From positions 434,001 to 498,000 of the forward strand of contig NZ_JADOVH010000001.1 in NCBI RefSeq assembly GCF_015751965.1: 64,000 bases of DNA, in the 5' to 3' direction. The position numbers and the translations under genes were made by a program. The stretch is from Frigoribacterium sp. CG_9.8 (GTDB lineage Bacteria > Actinomycetota > Actinomycetes > Actinomycetales > Microbacteriaceae). Positions 10,167 to 18,699 of this stretch are shown here, one piece after another. Below the pieces are notes generated by a model that did not search any database, had not been told where the DNA came from, and saw only the letters and a list, made by a program, of their open reading frames with translations. The stretch's first letter is position 1; the number at the start of each line of letters is the position of its first letter.

Positions 10167-11249
10167 ATGGTTTCCCTTGCACTCGGCATCCCCGGGATCC
10201 GGCGCGACCCCGCCCAACTGCCGCCAACCGTCGGGCGTCCGGATACTCCCGGCCTCATCGATACGTTCGGCCGTACCGCACGGGATCTTCGTATCTCGAT
10301 CACCGAGAAGTGTTCGCTGCGCTGCACCTATTGCATGCCGGAAGCGGGGCTTCCGGCGATCGCGCGCGAGAACCTGCTTACGGCCACCGAAATCGCGCGT
10401 CTCGTCGCTATCGCCGTACGGGACCTCGGGGTACACGACATCCGTTTTACCGGTGGCGAGCCGCTCATGCGGGCCGACCTCGCGGAGATCATCCGGCAGT
10501 CGGCTGCTGTCGCGCATCTCCCCGGGGGCGGGATGGCATCGATCTCGATGACGACCAACGCCATCGGGCTCGACCACCGCATCCACGAGCTGGTGGAGGC
10601 CGGGCTCACCCGCATCAACATTTCACTCGACACGGTGGACCGTGACCACTTCGCCAGGCTCACCCGGCGTGACCGGCTTCCCTCGGTGTTCGCGGGCATC
10701 CAGGCGGCGAAGGATGCCGGACTCACGCCGCTCAAGATCAATGCTGTGCTCATGCGCGACACCCTCGCCGGGGCTGCCGACCTGCTTCAGTGGTGCCTCG
10801 CAAACGGTGTACGACTGCGTTTTATCGAGCAGATGCCGCTCGATGCCGATGAGGCCTGGGCGCGCGACAACATGGTCGATGCCGCGGAGCTGCTCGCGGT
10901 GCTCGGCACACGTTTCACTCTGAGCCAGCCGCACCGCGATGATCCCTCGGCACCCGCAGAGGAGTGGACCGTGGACGGCGGACCGGCCACCGTCGGCATC
11001 ATCGCCTCGGTGACCCGCTCGTTCTGCGAGGCCTGCGACCGCACCCGCGTGACTGCCGAGGGCACTGTGCGCTCATGCCTGTTCGGTGACGATGAGACCG
11101 ACCTGCGGGCGCTGTTGCGCAATGGATCCGATGACGCGACGATCGCCAAGTGGTGGCGTGCCGCACAGTGGGGCAAGCAGTCCGGGCACGGCATGGATCG
11201 GGCCGACTTCGTGCGTCCGCAGCGCAGCATGGGGGCCATCGGTGGCTGA
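10167..11249 (+). CDS. moaA: GTP 3',8-cyclase MoaA
   Basis: A radical-SAM enzyme of 360 aa that starts molybdenum cofactor synthesis by converting GTP to 3',8-cyclo-7,8-dihydro-GTP. The N-terminal 4Fe-4S triad is Cys49, Cys53 and Cys56 in [10 protein letters not shown]. The second, substrate-side cluster is in [10 protein letters not shown] and RSCLFG near residues 286-306. The GG C-terminus typical of MoaA is present (MGAIGG). The stop overlaps the moaD GTG by 8 bases. The gene is divergent from the uncharacterised gene at 9327-10100. Confidence 0.96.
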   Translation: MVSLALGIPGIRRDPAQLPPTVGRPDTPGLIDTFGRTARDLRISITEKCSLRCTYCMPEAGLPAIARENLLTATEIARLVAIAVRDLGVHDIRFTGGEPLMRADLAEIIRQSAAVAHLPGGGMASISMTTNAIGLDHRIHELVEAGLTRINISLDTVDRDHFARLTRRDRLPSVFAGIQAAKDAGLTPLKINAVLMRDTLAGAADLLQWCLANGVRLRFIEQMPLDADEAWARDNMVDAAELLAVLGTRFTLSQPHRDDPSAPAEEWTVDGGPATVGIIASVTRSFCEACDRTRVTAEGTVRSCLFGDDETDLRALLRNGSDDATIAKWWRAAQWGKQSGHGMDRADFVRPQRSMGAIGG

Positions 11250-11493
11250 GGCATCCGAAGTCCTGGTTCGCTATTTCGCCTCCGCGGCCGAAGCGGCTGG
11301 ACGCGAGGAAGAGCGTCTTCCTGCCGTCGCAACGGTCGGGCACCTGCGCGCGGTGCTCGTTGAGCGGTACGGCGAGGCGATGACCCGGGTGCTGGCATCC
11401 GGATCATTCCTCGTCGACGGCGTGGTCAGTCGAGAGGATTCGAGAGCGGTCGGCACGCGCATCGACGTTCTGCCGCCCTTCGCCGGGGGCTGA
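11242..11493 (+). CDS. moaD: Molybdopterin synthase small subunit MoaD
   Basis: An 83-aa ubiquitin-like sulfur carrier. The N-terminal strand [14 protein letters not shown] and the C-terminal LPPFAGG with its diglycine end are diagnostic. The diglycine is adenylated by a MoeB-type E1 (see 16438-17517) and thiocarboxylated, then donates sulfur within the MoaD-MoaE complex. The GTG start overlaps the moaA stop. Its partner moaE lies 2.3 kb away on the other strand, beyond the alkaline phosphatase. Confidence 0.92.
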   Translation: MAEASEVLVRYFASAAEAAGREEERLPAVATVGHLRAVLVERYGEAMTRVLASGSFLVDGVVSREDSRAVGTRIDVLPPFAGG

Positions 11494-11518
11494 TTCCCGC
11501 CTCAACCGGTGAGACAAG

Positions 11519-11554
11519 CCTTTATTCGTTGATGAGCCCTTATTCGTTGACGAG
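11519..11554 (+). repeat. 18-bp tandem duplication at a gene end
   Basis: Two 18-bp units in direct tandem (16 of 18 bases identical, containing TTATTCGTTGA) sit at the 3' end of the exported-protein gene. The inner unit encodes its last codons LVNE and the stop; the outer one repeats them just past the stop. This looks like a recent slippage duplication. Confidence 0.7.
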
Positions 11555-12079
11555 CACAGGCACGCCGACCGAGGCAGATGCGGTGCGTCCAGCAAACTCT
11601 GCAGGCACAGTTGCCTGGAACGGGATGGATTCAACGGGTGTTCCCGTCACCGGGTCCGTCGGCCCGTCGTGAACCGCGTGGTACACGAATCGCTCGATAC
11701 CGAGGAAGGCTCCACCGGCGTCGTAGAACCCCGCGATCACCTCCAGGTCGAGCACAGCGCTCACGTCGCTCGTGACGCGCAGTGACCCCCGCACGGTGGT
11801 GCCGTCGAACGCGAGGCCGTCGAGGGCCAACCTGTCGTCGAATGGCCCAGCGGCCTGGCGCACCTCGCCGGGTCGCGGGTGGAGGAGACGGATGCTGGTG
11901 AGCTCCGGTGCGCCGCTGGCCGCCGCGAGTCCGGGAAGAGTCATCTTCACAGCATTCGTCGGCAGGGGAGTTGTGGCGTCGGAGCGGGACATCGTCGTCA
12001 CGCCGATCGCGATCGAACCGGCGATTACGACAGCCGCGGCTGCGATCGCGATGACGATGATCGGGCGAGTTCTGTTCAT
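11540..12079 (-). CDS. Uncharacterised exported or membrane-anchored protein
   Basis: A 179-aa protein with an N-terminal hydrophobic helix (IIVIAIAAAAVVIAGSIAIGV) after MNRTRP, then a beta-rich extracytoplasmic domain. No cysteine lipobox is present. The ATG at 12079 has AAGGAAG upstream. It follows the alkaline phosphatase gene by 78 bases on the same strand and so is probably controlled by the same PHO box. No family is recognised. A role at the cell surface during phosphate starvation is inferred from position only. Confidence 0.7.
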   Translation of the reverse strand: MNRTRPIIVIAIAAAAVVIAGSIAIGVTTMSRSDATTPLPTNAVKMTLPGLAAASGAPELTSIRLLHPRPGEVRQAAGPFDDRLALDGLAFDGTTVRGSLRVTSDVSAVLDLEVIAGFYDAGGAFLGIERFVYHAVHDGPTDPVTGTPVESIPFQATVPAEFAGRTASASVGVPVLVNE

Positions 12080-12157
12080 AGTGGTCTTCCTTGGAGGAGG
12101 ATATGCGGTTCGGGCCGAGGACACTGCATCCCCGGCCCGGACCGTGGTGGTCGCTGA

Positions 12158-13675
12158 CTACTTGGTGATGCGGAGCGCGTGACCGACGATGTCGAACAGG
12201 GCGATGTTGTCGATCGTGCCCTGGACCTGGTCGGAACCGGGTCCGGAGGCGTAGACCGGCACATCTGCACCGGTGTGGTTACCCGACAGGTAGGTCAGCC
12301 AAAGGCCGGCCTCGGGGGATCCGTCGACGACCCCGGCCGGGTCACTCGGGATGCGGAACGTCGCCGGGGCGAAATTCTTGGGGTTTGCAGCGCCGGAGCC
12401 GTTGATGATTCCGGTCGAGCGGGTCGGATCCACCAGGTTTCTCGGTCGGGTCGGTGAAGAGTTGTTCGCGGTGTTGCCGGAGTCCACGTTCGCCGGGGGC
12501 GTGGCCGCCTCGGCGTTGGTGAAGGTGCCCTTCTCGATGATGTTGAAGCCAGCGCACTCGTGGTCGGCGGTGACGATAACAAGAGTGTTGCCGTCCTTCG
12601 CCGCAAACTCTTTCGCAACCTTCACCGCATCATCGAAGGCCTTCATCTCGCCGAGGGTCTGCGCCGCATCATTGGCATGGGATCGCTTATCGATGAGCGC
12701 ACCCTCGATCTGCAGGTAGAAGCCTTTGCTGCTGCCCTGGTCTTTGGTGGTGCCCTTCTGCGTGAGCAACTCGAGCGCCTTGCTCGTCATCTCGGGCAGG
12801 GTGGGCTCCTGCGCCTGCACAGAGCTTGGATTGTCCTGCTTGGCCTTCTCGATCGTGAGGTTGCCACGGTTGAACAGGCCGAAGACCTTCTGGCCCTGAG
12901 CGGATGCGAGGTCCGCCTTTGTTGCGATTCTCTGGCTGGTCGGAGAGCCAAGTACGGTGTAGCCCTGGTCCTTCAGCGCGGTCTCGTCGGCGGCGTCGAA
13001 CCGGCCGAGTCCACCACCGAGGATCACGTCGGCGGTGCCGTTTCGGGCGATCTGGTCGGCGATCGGGGTAACCCGGATGTCGCTGGTCGGCAGCGCCTTA
13101 CCGGTGATGGCGAGGTCCTGGCAGGCGGCGTCGGAGTAGACCGGGCCCTGGCATCCGCGGGCAAGAGCGTGGCTCATCTGGCCAGCCGGAGTCGCATCAG
13201 TGACCTCTGCGGTCGAGACGTTGCCGGTGCGAAGGCCCGCTTTCTTGGCGAGTTCCATGATCGTCGGCATGACTGTGCCGGTGGCATCGACCCCGAGGGC
13301 GGCGTTATAAGTCTTGACACCGGATGACCACGCGGTGGCGGCGGAGGCGGAGTCGGTGACCGGGTTGGGCTGGAAGTTCTTCGCGCCGGGCTGGCCCGAG
13401 AGTTTCTCGACGGCGTAGGTGCTGATGAAGCCCTGCGATGGGAGGGTCTCCATCGCGAGCTTTCCATCGCTGCCGTAATAGCGTTCGCGCGCGGCGGTGA
13501 CGTGGGTGCGACCCATGCCATCACCGAGCAGGTAGATCACATTCTTGGTGCGACCTTCGGTCTCGCCGGTATGACCGTTAGCGGATGCCACCCCGGCGGT
13601 TCCGGCGATCACCGCGGTTGCCACGAGCGCGGCGATGAGTGTGGTGGAGGTGAGAACAGGGATTCGTCGTCGCAT
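12158..13675 (-). CDS. Secreted alkaline phosphatase (PhoA family)
   Basis: A 505-aa exported phosphomonoesterase. A signal peptide occupies residues 1-32 (two-Arg N-terminus, long hydrophobic core, cleavage near VASANG). Zinc and magnesium ligands are visible at GDGMG (Asp52) and TADHE. The nucleophile Ser109 lies in TDSASAATAWSSGVK, nearly identical to the E. coli enzyme. It releases phosphate from organic esters outside the cell. A CTGAGGAG ribosome site precedes the start, and a three-unit PHO box lies 71 bases upstream. It interrupts the Mo cofactor genes but has no role there. Confidence 0.95.
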   Translation of the reverse strand: MRRRIPVLTSTTLIAALVATAVIAGTAGVASANGHTGETEGRTKNVIYLLGDGMGRTHVTAARERYYGSDGKLAMETLPSQGFISTYAVEKLSGQPGAKNFQPNPVTDSASAATAWSSGVKTYNAALGVDATGTVMPTIMELAKKAGLRTGNVSTAEVTDATPAGQMSHALARGCQGPVYSDAACQDLAITGKALPTSDIRVTPIADQIARNGTADVILGGGLGRFDAADETALKDQGYTVLGSPTSQRIATKADLASAQGQKVFGLFNRGNLTIEKAKQDNPSSVQAQEPTLPEMTSKALELLTQKGTTKDQGSSKGFYLQIEGALIDKRSHANDAAQTLGEMKAFDDAVKVAKEFAAKDGNTLVIVTADHECAGFNIIEKGTFTNAEAATPPANVDSGNTANNSSPTRPRNLVDPTRSTGIINGSGAANPKNFAPATFRIPSDPAGVVDGSPEAGLWLTYLSGNHTGADVPVYASGPGSDQVQGTIDNIALFDIVGHALRITK

Positions 13676-13745
13676 GAGTATTCTCCTCAGGTCTGCTGGA
13701 CTGTGGCGGCGCCAGACTGCGACACCACGTCAGTACGGTAGACGA

Positions 13746-13778
13746 CCTGAATGACCCCCAAATGATCGGAAGGTTAAC
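13746..13778 (-). promoter_or_regulatory. PHO box (PhoP-binding direct repeats) for the alkaline phosphatase
   Basis: Three contiguous 11-base direct repeats read on the minus strand: GTTAACCTTCC, GATCATTTGGG and GGTCATTCAGG. The third matches the actinobacterial PhoP consensus (G G/T TCAYYYR G/C G) at every position; the second matches at most positions. They sit directly upstream of the phosphatase gene, with a possible -10 (TACCGT) just downstream. PhoR-PhoP control under phosphate limitation is expected. Confidence 0.8.
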
Positions 13779-13844
13779 GGCGGACGGCGGAGTGTCGAGC
13801 GCGATTCAACCCGGGCTTCGATTCTGACTAATGTGTGCTGGACG

Positions 13845-14261
13845 CTACAGCCCGACCCATTGGGAGACACCGTCAGCAAGCTGCTGGCGCTTCCAGATCG
13901 GCACGGTCTGCTTGATCAGGTCGACGAGGCGCTCGCAGGCGGCGAAGGCCTCCCCGCGGTGGGCGGCGGCGACGGCGGCGACGAGCGCGACATCCCCGAC
14001 GACGAGCGGGCCGACCCGGTGGGCGGCGGCCACGCGCAGGCCGCTCTCGGCGGCGATCGTCTCGCAGCAGTCCCGCAAAAAATGGGCGGCATCCGGATGC
14101 GCGGAGTATTCGAGCGAGGTGACGGCGAGACCGTGATCGTGGTTGCGCACGATGCCGCGGAAGGTCACGAGGGCGCCATTGGTGGCGTCCATCACGAAGT
14201 CTTCGATGGCGGTGGCGTCGATGGGCTCGGCGGAGATGATCGCGAGAATACTGTCACTCAT
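13845..14261 (-). CDS. moaE: Molybdopterin synthase catalytic subunit MoaE
   Basis: A 138-aa subunit that, with MoaD, inserts the two dithiolene sulfurs into cyclic pyranopterin monophosphate. Visible family sequence includes GALVTFRGIVRNHDHG, LEYSAHPDA and the C-terminal IWKRQQLADG with the active-site Lys. The ATG at 14261 overlaps the moaC-moaB stop by 8 bases. A GTG at 14270 is the alternative. It is the last gene of the minus-strand run moeB-moeA-moaCB-moaE. Confidence 0.93.
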   Translation of the reverse strand: MSDSILAIISAEPIDATAIEDFVMDATNGALVTFRGIVRNHDHGLAVTSLEYSAHPDAAHFLRDCCETIAAESGLRVAAAHRVGPLVVGDVALVAAVAAAHRGEAFAACERLVDLIKQTVPIWKRQQLADGVSQWVGL

Positions 14262-15234
14262 GAGGGCCACCCCCGGCGATCTGTGCGACGAGATGCCCGA
14301 GCAGGCCGTCGAGCACGGCGAGGCCGTCGCGCACCCCGCCTGGGGACCCCGGAAGATTCACTATGACCGTGCCGTTCGCGGTGCCGGCGACCGCGCGACT
14401 GAGCGCCGCCGTGGGTGTTGCAACACGTCCGCGCGCCCGAATCTCCTCGGCAATACCCGGTAGTTCCCGGTCGATGAGGGCGAGGGTTGCTTCCGGGGTT
14501 CGGTCCGTGGGGCTGAGCCCGGTGCCGCCGGTCGTCAGGATCACGGAGGGAGCGGATGCCACCGCCCGCGCCAGTTCGCCGGCAATGTCTGCGTCGGCCA
14601 CGACGGTCACCGCGTCGACCGCGAAGCCGTGCTCGACAAGCCAGGCGGCGATGACCGGACCGGTAGTGTCGACGCGCGTTCCGGCGGCGCCCGCGGTGGA
14701 GGCGACGACGACGGCTGCGGTGCCTGTTCTCAGCGCAAGCGGTGCGATAACGCCGTCGCGTGTCCAGTGCCCGCGCTTGCCACCCGTCTTCGACTCGAGT
14801 CGGATCTCTCCCAGCACTGCGGCCGGGTCCACGGCCTTCACCATGTCGTGGAGGGTGAGTCCGGCGATGGCGACCGCGGTGAGCGCTTCCATCTCGACCC
14901 CGGTCTGGCCGACGGTCTTCGCGGTCGCCGAGACCAGAATCGCGTCATCCGTGAACTGGAAGTCGATGGTGACCGAGGAGAGCGGCACCTGGTGGCAGAG
15001 CGGGATGAGTTCGCTGGTCTTCTTGGCGCCCGAGATTCCAGCGATGCGGGCGGTGGCCAGTACGTCGGCCTTCGGCAGGTCGTCGGCGCGCACAAGCGCC
15101 ACAACGTTCGCAGTGGTCACGAGTCGCCCGGTGGCGGTGGCGGTACGTGCCGTGATCGCCTTGTCGCCGACATCCACCATGCGGGCGCGGCCGTCGGCGT
15201 CAAGGTGGCTGAGAGAGCTACTGGCGCCGCTCAC
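14254..15234 (-). CDS. moaCB: MoaC-MoaB fusion (pyranopterin synthase + adenylyltransferase-like)
   Basis: A bifunctional 326-aa protein. Residues 1-158 are MoaC, cyclic pyranopterin monophosphate synthase (ISGAKKTSELIPLCHQ, GVEMEALTAVAIAGLT, KTGGKRGHW). Residues about 170-326 are MoaB/MogA-like, with the MPT-binding LTTGGTGLSPTDRTPEAT and NLPGSPGGVRD. Such fusions are known in actinobacteria. The ATG overlaps the moeA stop by 4 bases. It carries out the second step and the MPT-adenylation step of the pathway. Confidence 0.93.
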   Translation of the reverse strand: MSGASSSLSHLDADGRARMVDVGDKAITARTATATGRLVTTANVVALVRADDLPKADVLATARIAGISGAKKTSELIPLCHQVPLSSVTIDFQFTDDAILVSATAKTVGQTGVEMEALTAVAIAGLTLHDMVKAVDPAAVLGEIRLESKTGGKRGHWTRDGVIAPLALRTGTAAVVVASTAGAAGTRVDTTGPVIAAWLVEHGFAVDAVTVVADADIAGELARAVASAPSVILTTGGTGLSPTDRTPEATLALIDRELPGIAEEIRARGRVATPTAALSRAVAGTANGTVIVNLPGSPGGVRDGLAVLDGLLGHLVAQIAGGGPHE

Positions 15235-16436
15235 AGGTCGATCGTTTCCACGGGGTCGCCCGCTTTCAGTTCGGTGATGTCTTCGGCAATATCGATGAGC
15301 AGATCGGATGCCGCGAGCCCGGCCACAAGGTGTGAGCTGGGGCCGCCCACGACCTCCACCCGCCCGTCGGGCATGGCGCGCCCACGCAGGAACTGCCGTT
15401 TGCCCGGTACCGAGCGCAGATCGGCGATGAGCGTGCGCGTCTCGCGGTGAGCGGGGGGCAGCGCAGCGGCCGCGCGCAGAATCGGAGCCACGAATACCTC
15501 GAAGGAGATCTGGGTGCTGACCGGGTTGCCGGGAAAGCTGATCACCGGAACTCCGTTGAACACACCGCTGGCCTGCGGACCGCCGGGCTGCATCGCGATG
15601 TGCCCGACGTCGCCTCCGATCGTCTGCAAAAACTCTCGCACAACCTCATAGGCGCCCATCGAGATACCGCCGGAGGTGAGGATGAGGTCGGCGTTCGCGG
15701 CACCCATCAGCATCGCGCCGCGCAATTGGTAGGGGTCGTCGCTAGCTGACACGATTGCGTAGGTCACCTCGGCGCCGCACGCTGTTACAGCGGCCTCGAG
15801 CGCCGTGCCGTTGGAGTCGAAGACCTCGCCCATGCGCGGTGCCGCACCGGGCTGAATGAGCTCTGCGCCGGTGCTGATCACAACGACGCGCACCCGACGA
15901 CGCACCTCGACCTCGTCGATGCCGGCTGCGGCCAGGGCGGCGAGGTGGCGGGAGGCGAGGCGGAGCCCGGCTGGCAGTAACCGGTCTCCGGCTCGGAGGT
16001 CGCTGCCTCGGTCGCGCACGTACTCGCCGCTCGCGCGCCCGCGGGCGATGGTGACCGAGTCGGCGGTGGTGGTCGTATCCTCGACCGGCACTACCGCATC
16101 CGCTCCCTCCGGCACGACAGCACCGGTCATGATGCGCACCGCGGTGCCCGTCGCGAGCGGTGGCGGAGTTCCGGAACGCGCGGCGACCTCACCCCTGATC
16201 GGCAGGGTCACCGGAAGGGTGACCAGGTCGGATGCCACGACCGCGAAGCCGTCCATCTGCGAATTTCGAAACAGCGGCAGGTCGACCGGGGAGTCGATGG
16301 CGGTGGCCGTGACGCGCCCGCGTGCAGCACCAACGTGTACGGTTTCGGAGCCGCAGGGCAGTGTCGGCTCGATGAGACCTCGAATATGGGCCGCATACTG
16401 CTCGACCGAACGGTGGGTCACCCCGGTACTGTGCAT
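15231..16436 (-). CDS. moeA: Molybdopterin molybdenumtransferase MoeA
   Basis: A 401-aa enzyme that inserts molybdate into adenylated molybdopterin. Domain III carries LTSGGISMGAYEVV (the MogA-like fold), and FPGNPVSTQISFEVF follows. The N-terminus has FRNSQMDGFAV and the IMTGAVVPEGADAVVPVED stretch typical of MoeA. The ATG at 16436 lies one base after the stop of the upstream E1-like gene; the longer open frame lies in that gene and has no homology. It is part of the tightly overlapping Mo cofactor operon. Confidence 0.94.
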   Translation of the reverse strand: MHSTGVTHRSVEQYAAHIRGLIEPTLPCGSETVHVGAARGRVTATAIDSPVDLPLFRNSQMDGFAVVASDLVTLPVTLPIRGEVAARSGTPPPLATGTAVRIMTGAVVPEGADAVVPVEDTTTTADSVTIARGRASGEYVRDRGSDLRAGDRLLPAGLRLASRHLAALAAAGIDEVEVRRRVRVVVISTGAELIQPGAAPRMGEVFDSNGTALEAAVTACGAEVTYAIVSASDDPYQLRGAMLMGAANADLILTSGGISMGAYEVVREFLQTIGGDVGHIAMQPGGPQASGVFNGVPVISFPGNPVSTQISFEVFVAPILRAAAALPPAHRETRTLIADLRSVPGKRQFLRGRAMPDGRVEVVGGPSSHLVAGLAASDLLIDIAEDITELKAGDPVETIDL

Positions 16437-16437
16437 G

Positions 16438-17517
16438 TCAGTACCTTGCCATGTTGGGATCGATGCGGCGGGACCAGGCGTCGATACCGCCGACGAGGCT
16501 GCGGGCCGAGATTCCGTGGGTACCCAGGGTCGCAACGGCGTTCGCCGAGCGCACGCCCGCGTGGCAATAGACGACCACCGGCTTCGAGCGGTCGATGGCA
16601 TCGAGCACGTTTTCGAGCGATCCGAGCGGCAGGAGCACCGACCCGGGCAGACTCGCGATTGCCGCCTCCCAGGGCTCGCGCACATCGATGAGGGTGACTG
16701 CGTCGAGAGATGCGGCGAGTTCATCGACGGTAATGACATTGCGGATGCCGCAGAACAGCTCGTAGTCGATCAGGCCGGTGATCGGGGCGGCCTGTGGATC
16801 CCGGTCGTAGGCGAGCTCGCGGAACCCACCGGTGAGGGCGTCGAAAGTGGTGACCCGGCCGATGAGGGGGGTGCCGATACCGGTGATGATCTTCACGACC
16901 TCCCCGGCCATGATCGATCCGATCACCGCGACGACACTCGGCAGTACGCCCCCGGCCTCGCAGGAGAGCACGGATCCGAGCGGCGGGGGAGTGGGGAACA
17001 GGTCGCGGTACTGCGGACCGCGCGCGGCCCAGGCCACTCCGGCCTGACCGGCGTACTGCGAGACCGCTCCCCAGACCAGGGGGATGCCGCTGAGCACCGC
17101 CGCGTCGTTGGCGAGGTATCGGGTGGGAAAGTTGTCGCTGCCGTCGACCACGAGGTCGTAATCGGCGAAGAGCTCACGAGCGTTGCGTGCGGTGAGGCGG
17201 GCCTCACTGGCGTGCACGGTGGTCGTGGGGTCAATGGTGGCCACCGTGTCTGCCGCCGAGCGCGTCTTCGGGCGTCCGACATCCGCAATTCCATGGGCAA
17301 GCTGGCGGTGCAGGTTGCTCAGCTCCACCGTGTCGTCGTCGATGATGCCGATCGTGCCGATGCCCGCTGCGGCGAGGGCCGGGATCACGCTGCTGCCGAG
17401 TCCACCGGCGCCGATCACGAGCACACGGGCATCCGCGAGGCGCTGCTGAGCTTCGGGCCCAAAGCCGGGGAGGGTAATCTGGCGCACGTATCGCGCGCCC
17501 GGTGTTGATGCCTGCAT
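16438..17517 (-). CDS. moeB: MoeB/ThiF-type adenylyltransferase with rhodanese domain
   Basis: A 359-aa E1-like enzyme. Residues about 10-240 are the ATP-binding Rossmann domain (LVIGAGGLGSSV, IIDDDTVELSNLHRQ, DGSDNFPTRYL), with the catalytic-cysteine region at LSCEAGGVLP. Residues about 260-359 are a rhodanese domain with active-site Cys318 in YCHAGVRS. It should adenylate and sulfurate MoaD, given its place in the Mo operon. A paralogue sits in the thiamin cluster. The ATG at 17517 is chosen; a TTG at 17580 is possible and would add a CENC motif. Confidence 0.9.
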   Translation of the reverse strand: MQASTPGARYVRQITLPGFGPEAQQRLADARVLVIGAGGLGSSVIPALAAAGIGTIGIIDDDTVELSNLHRQLAHGIADVGRPKTRSAADTVATIDPTTTVHASEARLTARNARELFADYDLVVDGSDNFPTRYLANDAAVLSGIPLVWGAVSQYAGQAGVAWAARGPQYRDLFPTPPPLGSVLSCEAGGVLPSVVAVIGSIMAGEVVKIITGIGTPLIGRVTTFDALTGGFRELAYDRDPQAAPITGLIDYELFCGIRNVITVDELAASLDAVTLIDVREPWEAAIASLPGSVLLPLGSLENVLDAIDRSKPVVVYCHAGVRSANAVATLGTHGISARSLVGGIDAWSRRIDPNMARY

Positions 17518-17634
17518 CCCGCAATTCTCGCAGGTGTGGGTGGCGCGACGGTGCTTGGGTCGCAATGTCAGCGGGAACAACAGCTGGTCGCCAACAACGA
17601 GCTCCTACCCAGCGGGTTGCCGCCCATGCAGCGG

Positions 17635-17958
17635 TCAGTGTGCGTCGTCGACGAGCTTGAGCCCGATGACGCAGCCAACGAGCGCGACAATGAGCAGCAC
17701 CTTGAGCAGCGAGGCGGGTTCGCCACCGAACACCATCGCCCACACGACAGTGAGGGCAGCACCGATACCGACCCAGACGGCGTAGGCGGTGCCGACGGGT
17801 ATATCGCGCATCGCCCACGCGAGCCCGCCCATGCTCAAAACGAGCGCGATCCCGAAGATGACGGTCGGCCAGAGTTTGGTGAACGATTCGGATTTGCCCA
17901 GCGCAGTCGCCCAGACGGCCTCGAGCATTCCTGATAGCACCAAAATGATCCAGGCCAC
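17635..17958 (-). CDS. SMR-family guanidinium exporter (Gdx/SugE type)
   Basis: A four-helix small multidrug resistance protein of 107 aa. It begins AWIILVLSGMLEAVWA, matching the Gdx/SugE N-terminus, with the proton/substrate Glu at position 13. The start is set at GTG 17958 because this gives the family's N-terminus and length and because GGAGAAG lies 6 bases upstream. An ATG at 17970 would add four residues and leave no room for a ribosome site. The guanidine-III riboswitch immediately upstream supports guanidinium/proton antiport as its function. It lies upstream of moeB on the same strand. Confidence 0.88.
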   Translation of the reverse strand: MAWIILVLSGMLEAVWATALGKSESFTKLWPTVIFGIALVLSMGGLAWAMRDIPVGTAYAVWVGIGAALTVVWAMVFGGEPASLLKVLLIVALVGCVIGLKLVDDAH

Positions 17959-17970
17959 GGTCTTCTCCAT

Positions 17971-18012
17971 TGGCCAGCCTTGTGAGGTGCCGGCTACTGG
18001 TCCATCGTCCGG
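17971..18012 (-). ncRNA. Guanidine-III (ykkC-III) riboswitch candidate
   Basis: A 42-base element on the minus strand ends just before the exporter's ribosome site. It has the ykkC-III landmarks in order: CCGGACGA, a variable stem strand, GUA, CCGG and a CACAAG segment. P1 forms CCGG/CCGG. P2 forms UGG-A-CCAG with CUGGCCA, seven pairs with one bulged A, giving the class's H-type pseudoknot arrangement. The class is known from actinobacteria upstream of SMR exporter genes, exactly as here. Identification is from recall of the consensus, not from a covariance search. Confidence 0.82.
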
Positions 18013-18452
18013 TGGCCCATTGGTGGCCCGCTTTCGAGTCTGGCACACTGACTCCTTCTTCCGAGTGGCGAACCCGGTGCCACCAACTCAGTCCTTATCA
18101 GGTGTGCAACGACTACTCGGCTACAAACTCTTGGCGGACCCTCTTGGCGGACCGTTCCGCCAGCGGCATCCGCGATGTAGCCGAAGTCACGGTCGCTGTT
18201 CAGGATGGGCGCGGTCAGCTGCCGCAACGATGGCCTAGTTGCGAGTCGCAGGTTGAGGCGAAACGTCAGGGTGCCGACGCTGGAAGACACTTCACCGGTG
18301 AGGGTTCCGATTCCAGTTCCGATCGCCGTTGGCCAGAATTTGAATCCACTCGAGCCAGCGGAAATAGCCCCAAGAATTGCGCCGAGAGTCCAACCCGCAA
18401 TTGTGGCGAGAAGGACCGTGAGACAGACGAGCGATCCCCGTCGGCGCGTCAT
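17994..18452 (-). pseudogene. Doubtful membrane-protein ORF upstream of the riboswitch
   Basis: An open frame of 152 codons. Only its first half looks protein-like: two hydrophobic stretches (LVCLTVLLATIAGWTLGAI, then WPTAIGTGIGTL). The second half is Arg- and Pro-rich shadow-like sequence and runs through the riboswitch, which a functional gene should not do. No good ribosome site is seen. It may be the remnant of a small membrane protein, or chance. This stretch (18013-18480) contains nothing else I can support. Confidence 0.25.
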
Positions 18453-18523
18453 CTCTGTGGTCCCGGTCTTCTGGACTTAGATCCGGCACAGCACAAGTAG
18501 CCGGTCAACGTCGAACAGCTCAA

Positions 18524-18688
18524 GGGTGGCCGAGTGGCCGAGTGGCTGAGTGGCTGAGTGGACGAGTGGACGAGTGGCCGAGTGGCCGAGGTGTCAACTT
18601 GACAGGTTCCCGGGCCGCTTGAGCCTGCGAAGTTGACACCTGGGCGGCAGGGTGGCTGAGCGGCAGGGTGGCTGGGTGGCGGGCGGCG
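18524..18688 (+). repeat. 8-bp intergenic tandem repeat array
   Basis: Upstream of the Mo regulator, an 8-base unit (GAGTGGCC, with CT and AC variants at the end) is repeated about eight times at 18524-18590. Related GGCAGGGTGGCT units recur at 18642-18688. The two blocks flank an 11-bp inverted repeat. The unit length is not a multiple of three, and no gene covers the array. Confidence 0.8.
18590..18640. repeat. 11-bp inverted repeat between two tandem arrays
   Basis: GGTGTCAACTT at 18590-18600 and AAGTTGACACC at 18630-18640 are perfect reverse complements around a 29-base centre that includes a CCCGGG palindrome. It could be a hairpin terminator for the left side, or a regulator site. Both arms contain TTGAC- or GTCAA-like -35 sequence. 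Confidence 0.6.
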
Positions 18689-18699
18689 AACCTGAAAGT

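Noticed and set aside
10167-11249. MoaA as a peptide-modifying radical-SAM enzyme acting on the small ORF at 30162
   Set aside because: It has the C-terminal second cluster and GG end of true MoaA and sits with moaD; no RiPP-type SPASM domain is seen.
15856-17508. Long plus-strand ORF (550 codons) across moeA and moeB
   Set aside because: It is antisense to two clear Mo cofactor genes and has no recognisable domain; GC-rich DNA gives such shadows.
17971-18012. Guanidine-I or guanidine-II riboswitch
   Set aside because: The element is too short for class I and lacks the paired ACGR-loop hairpins of class II; class III fits at every landmark.
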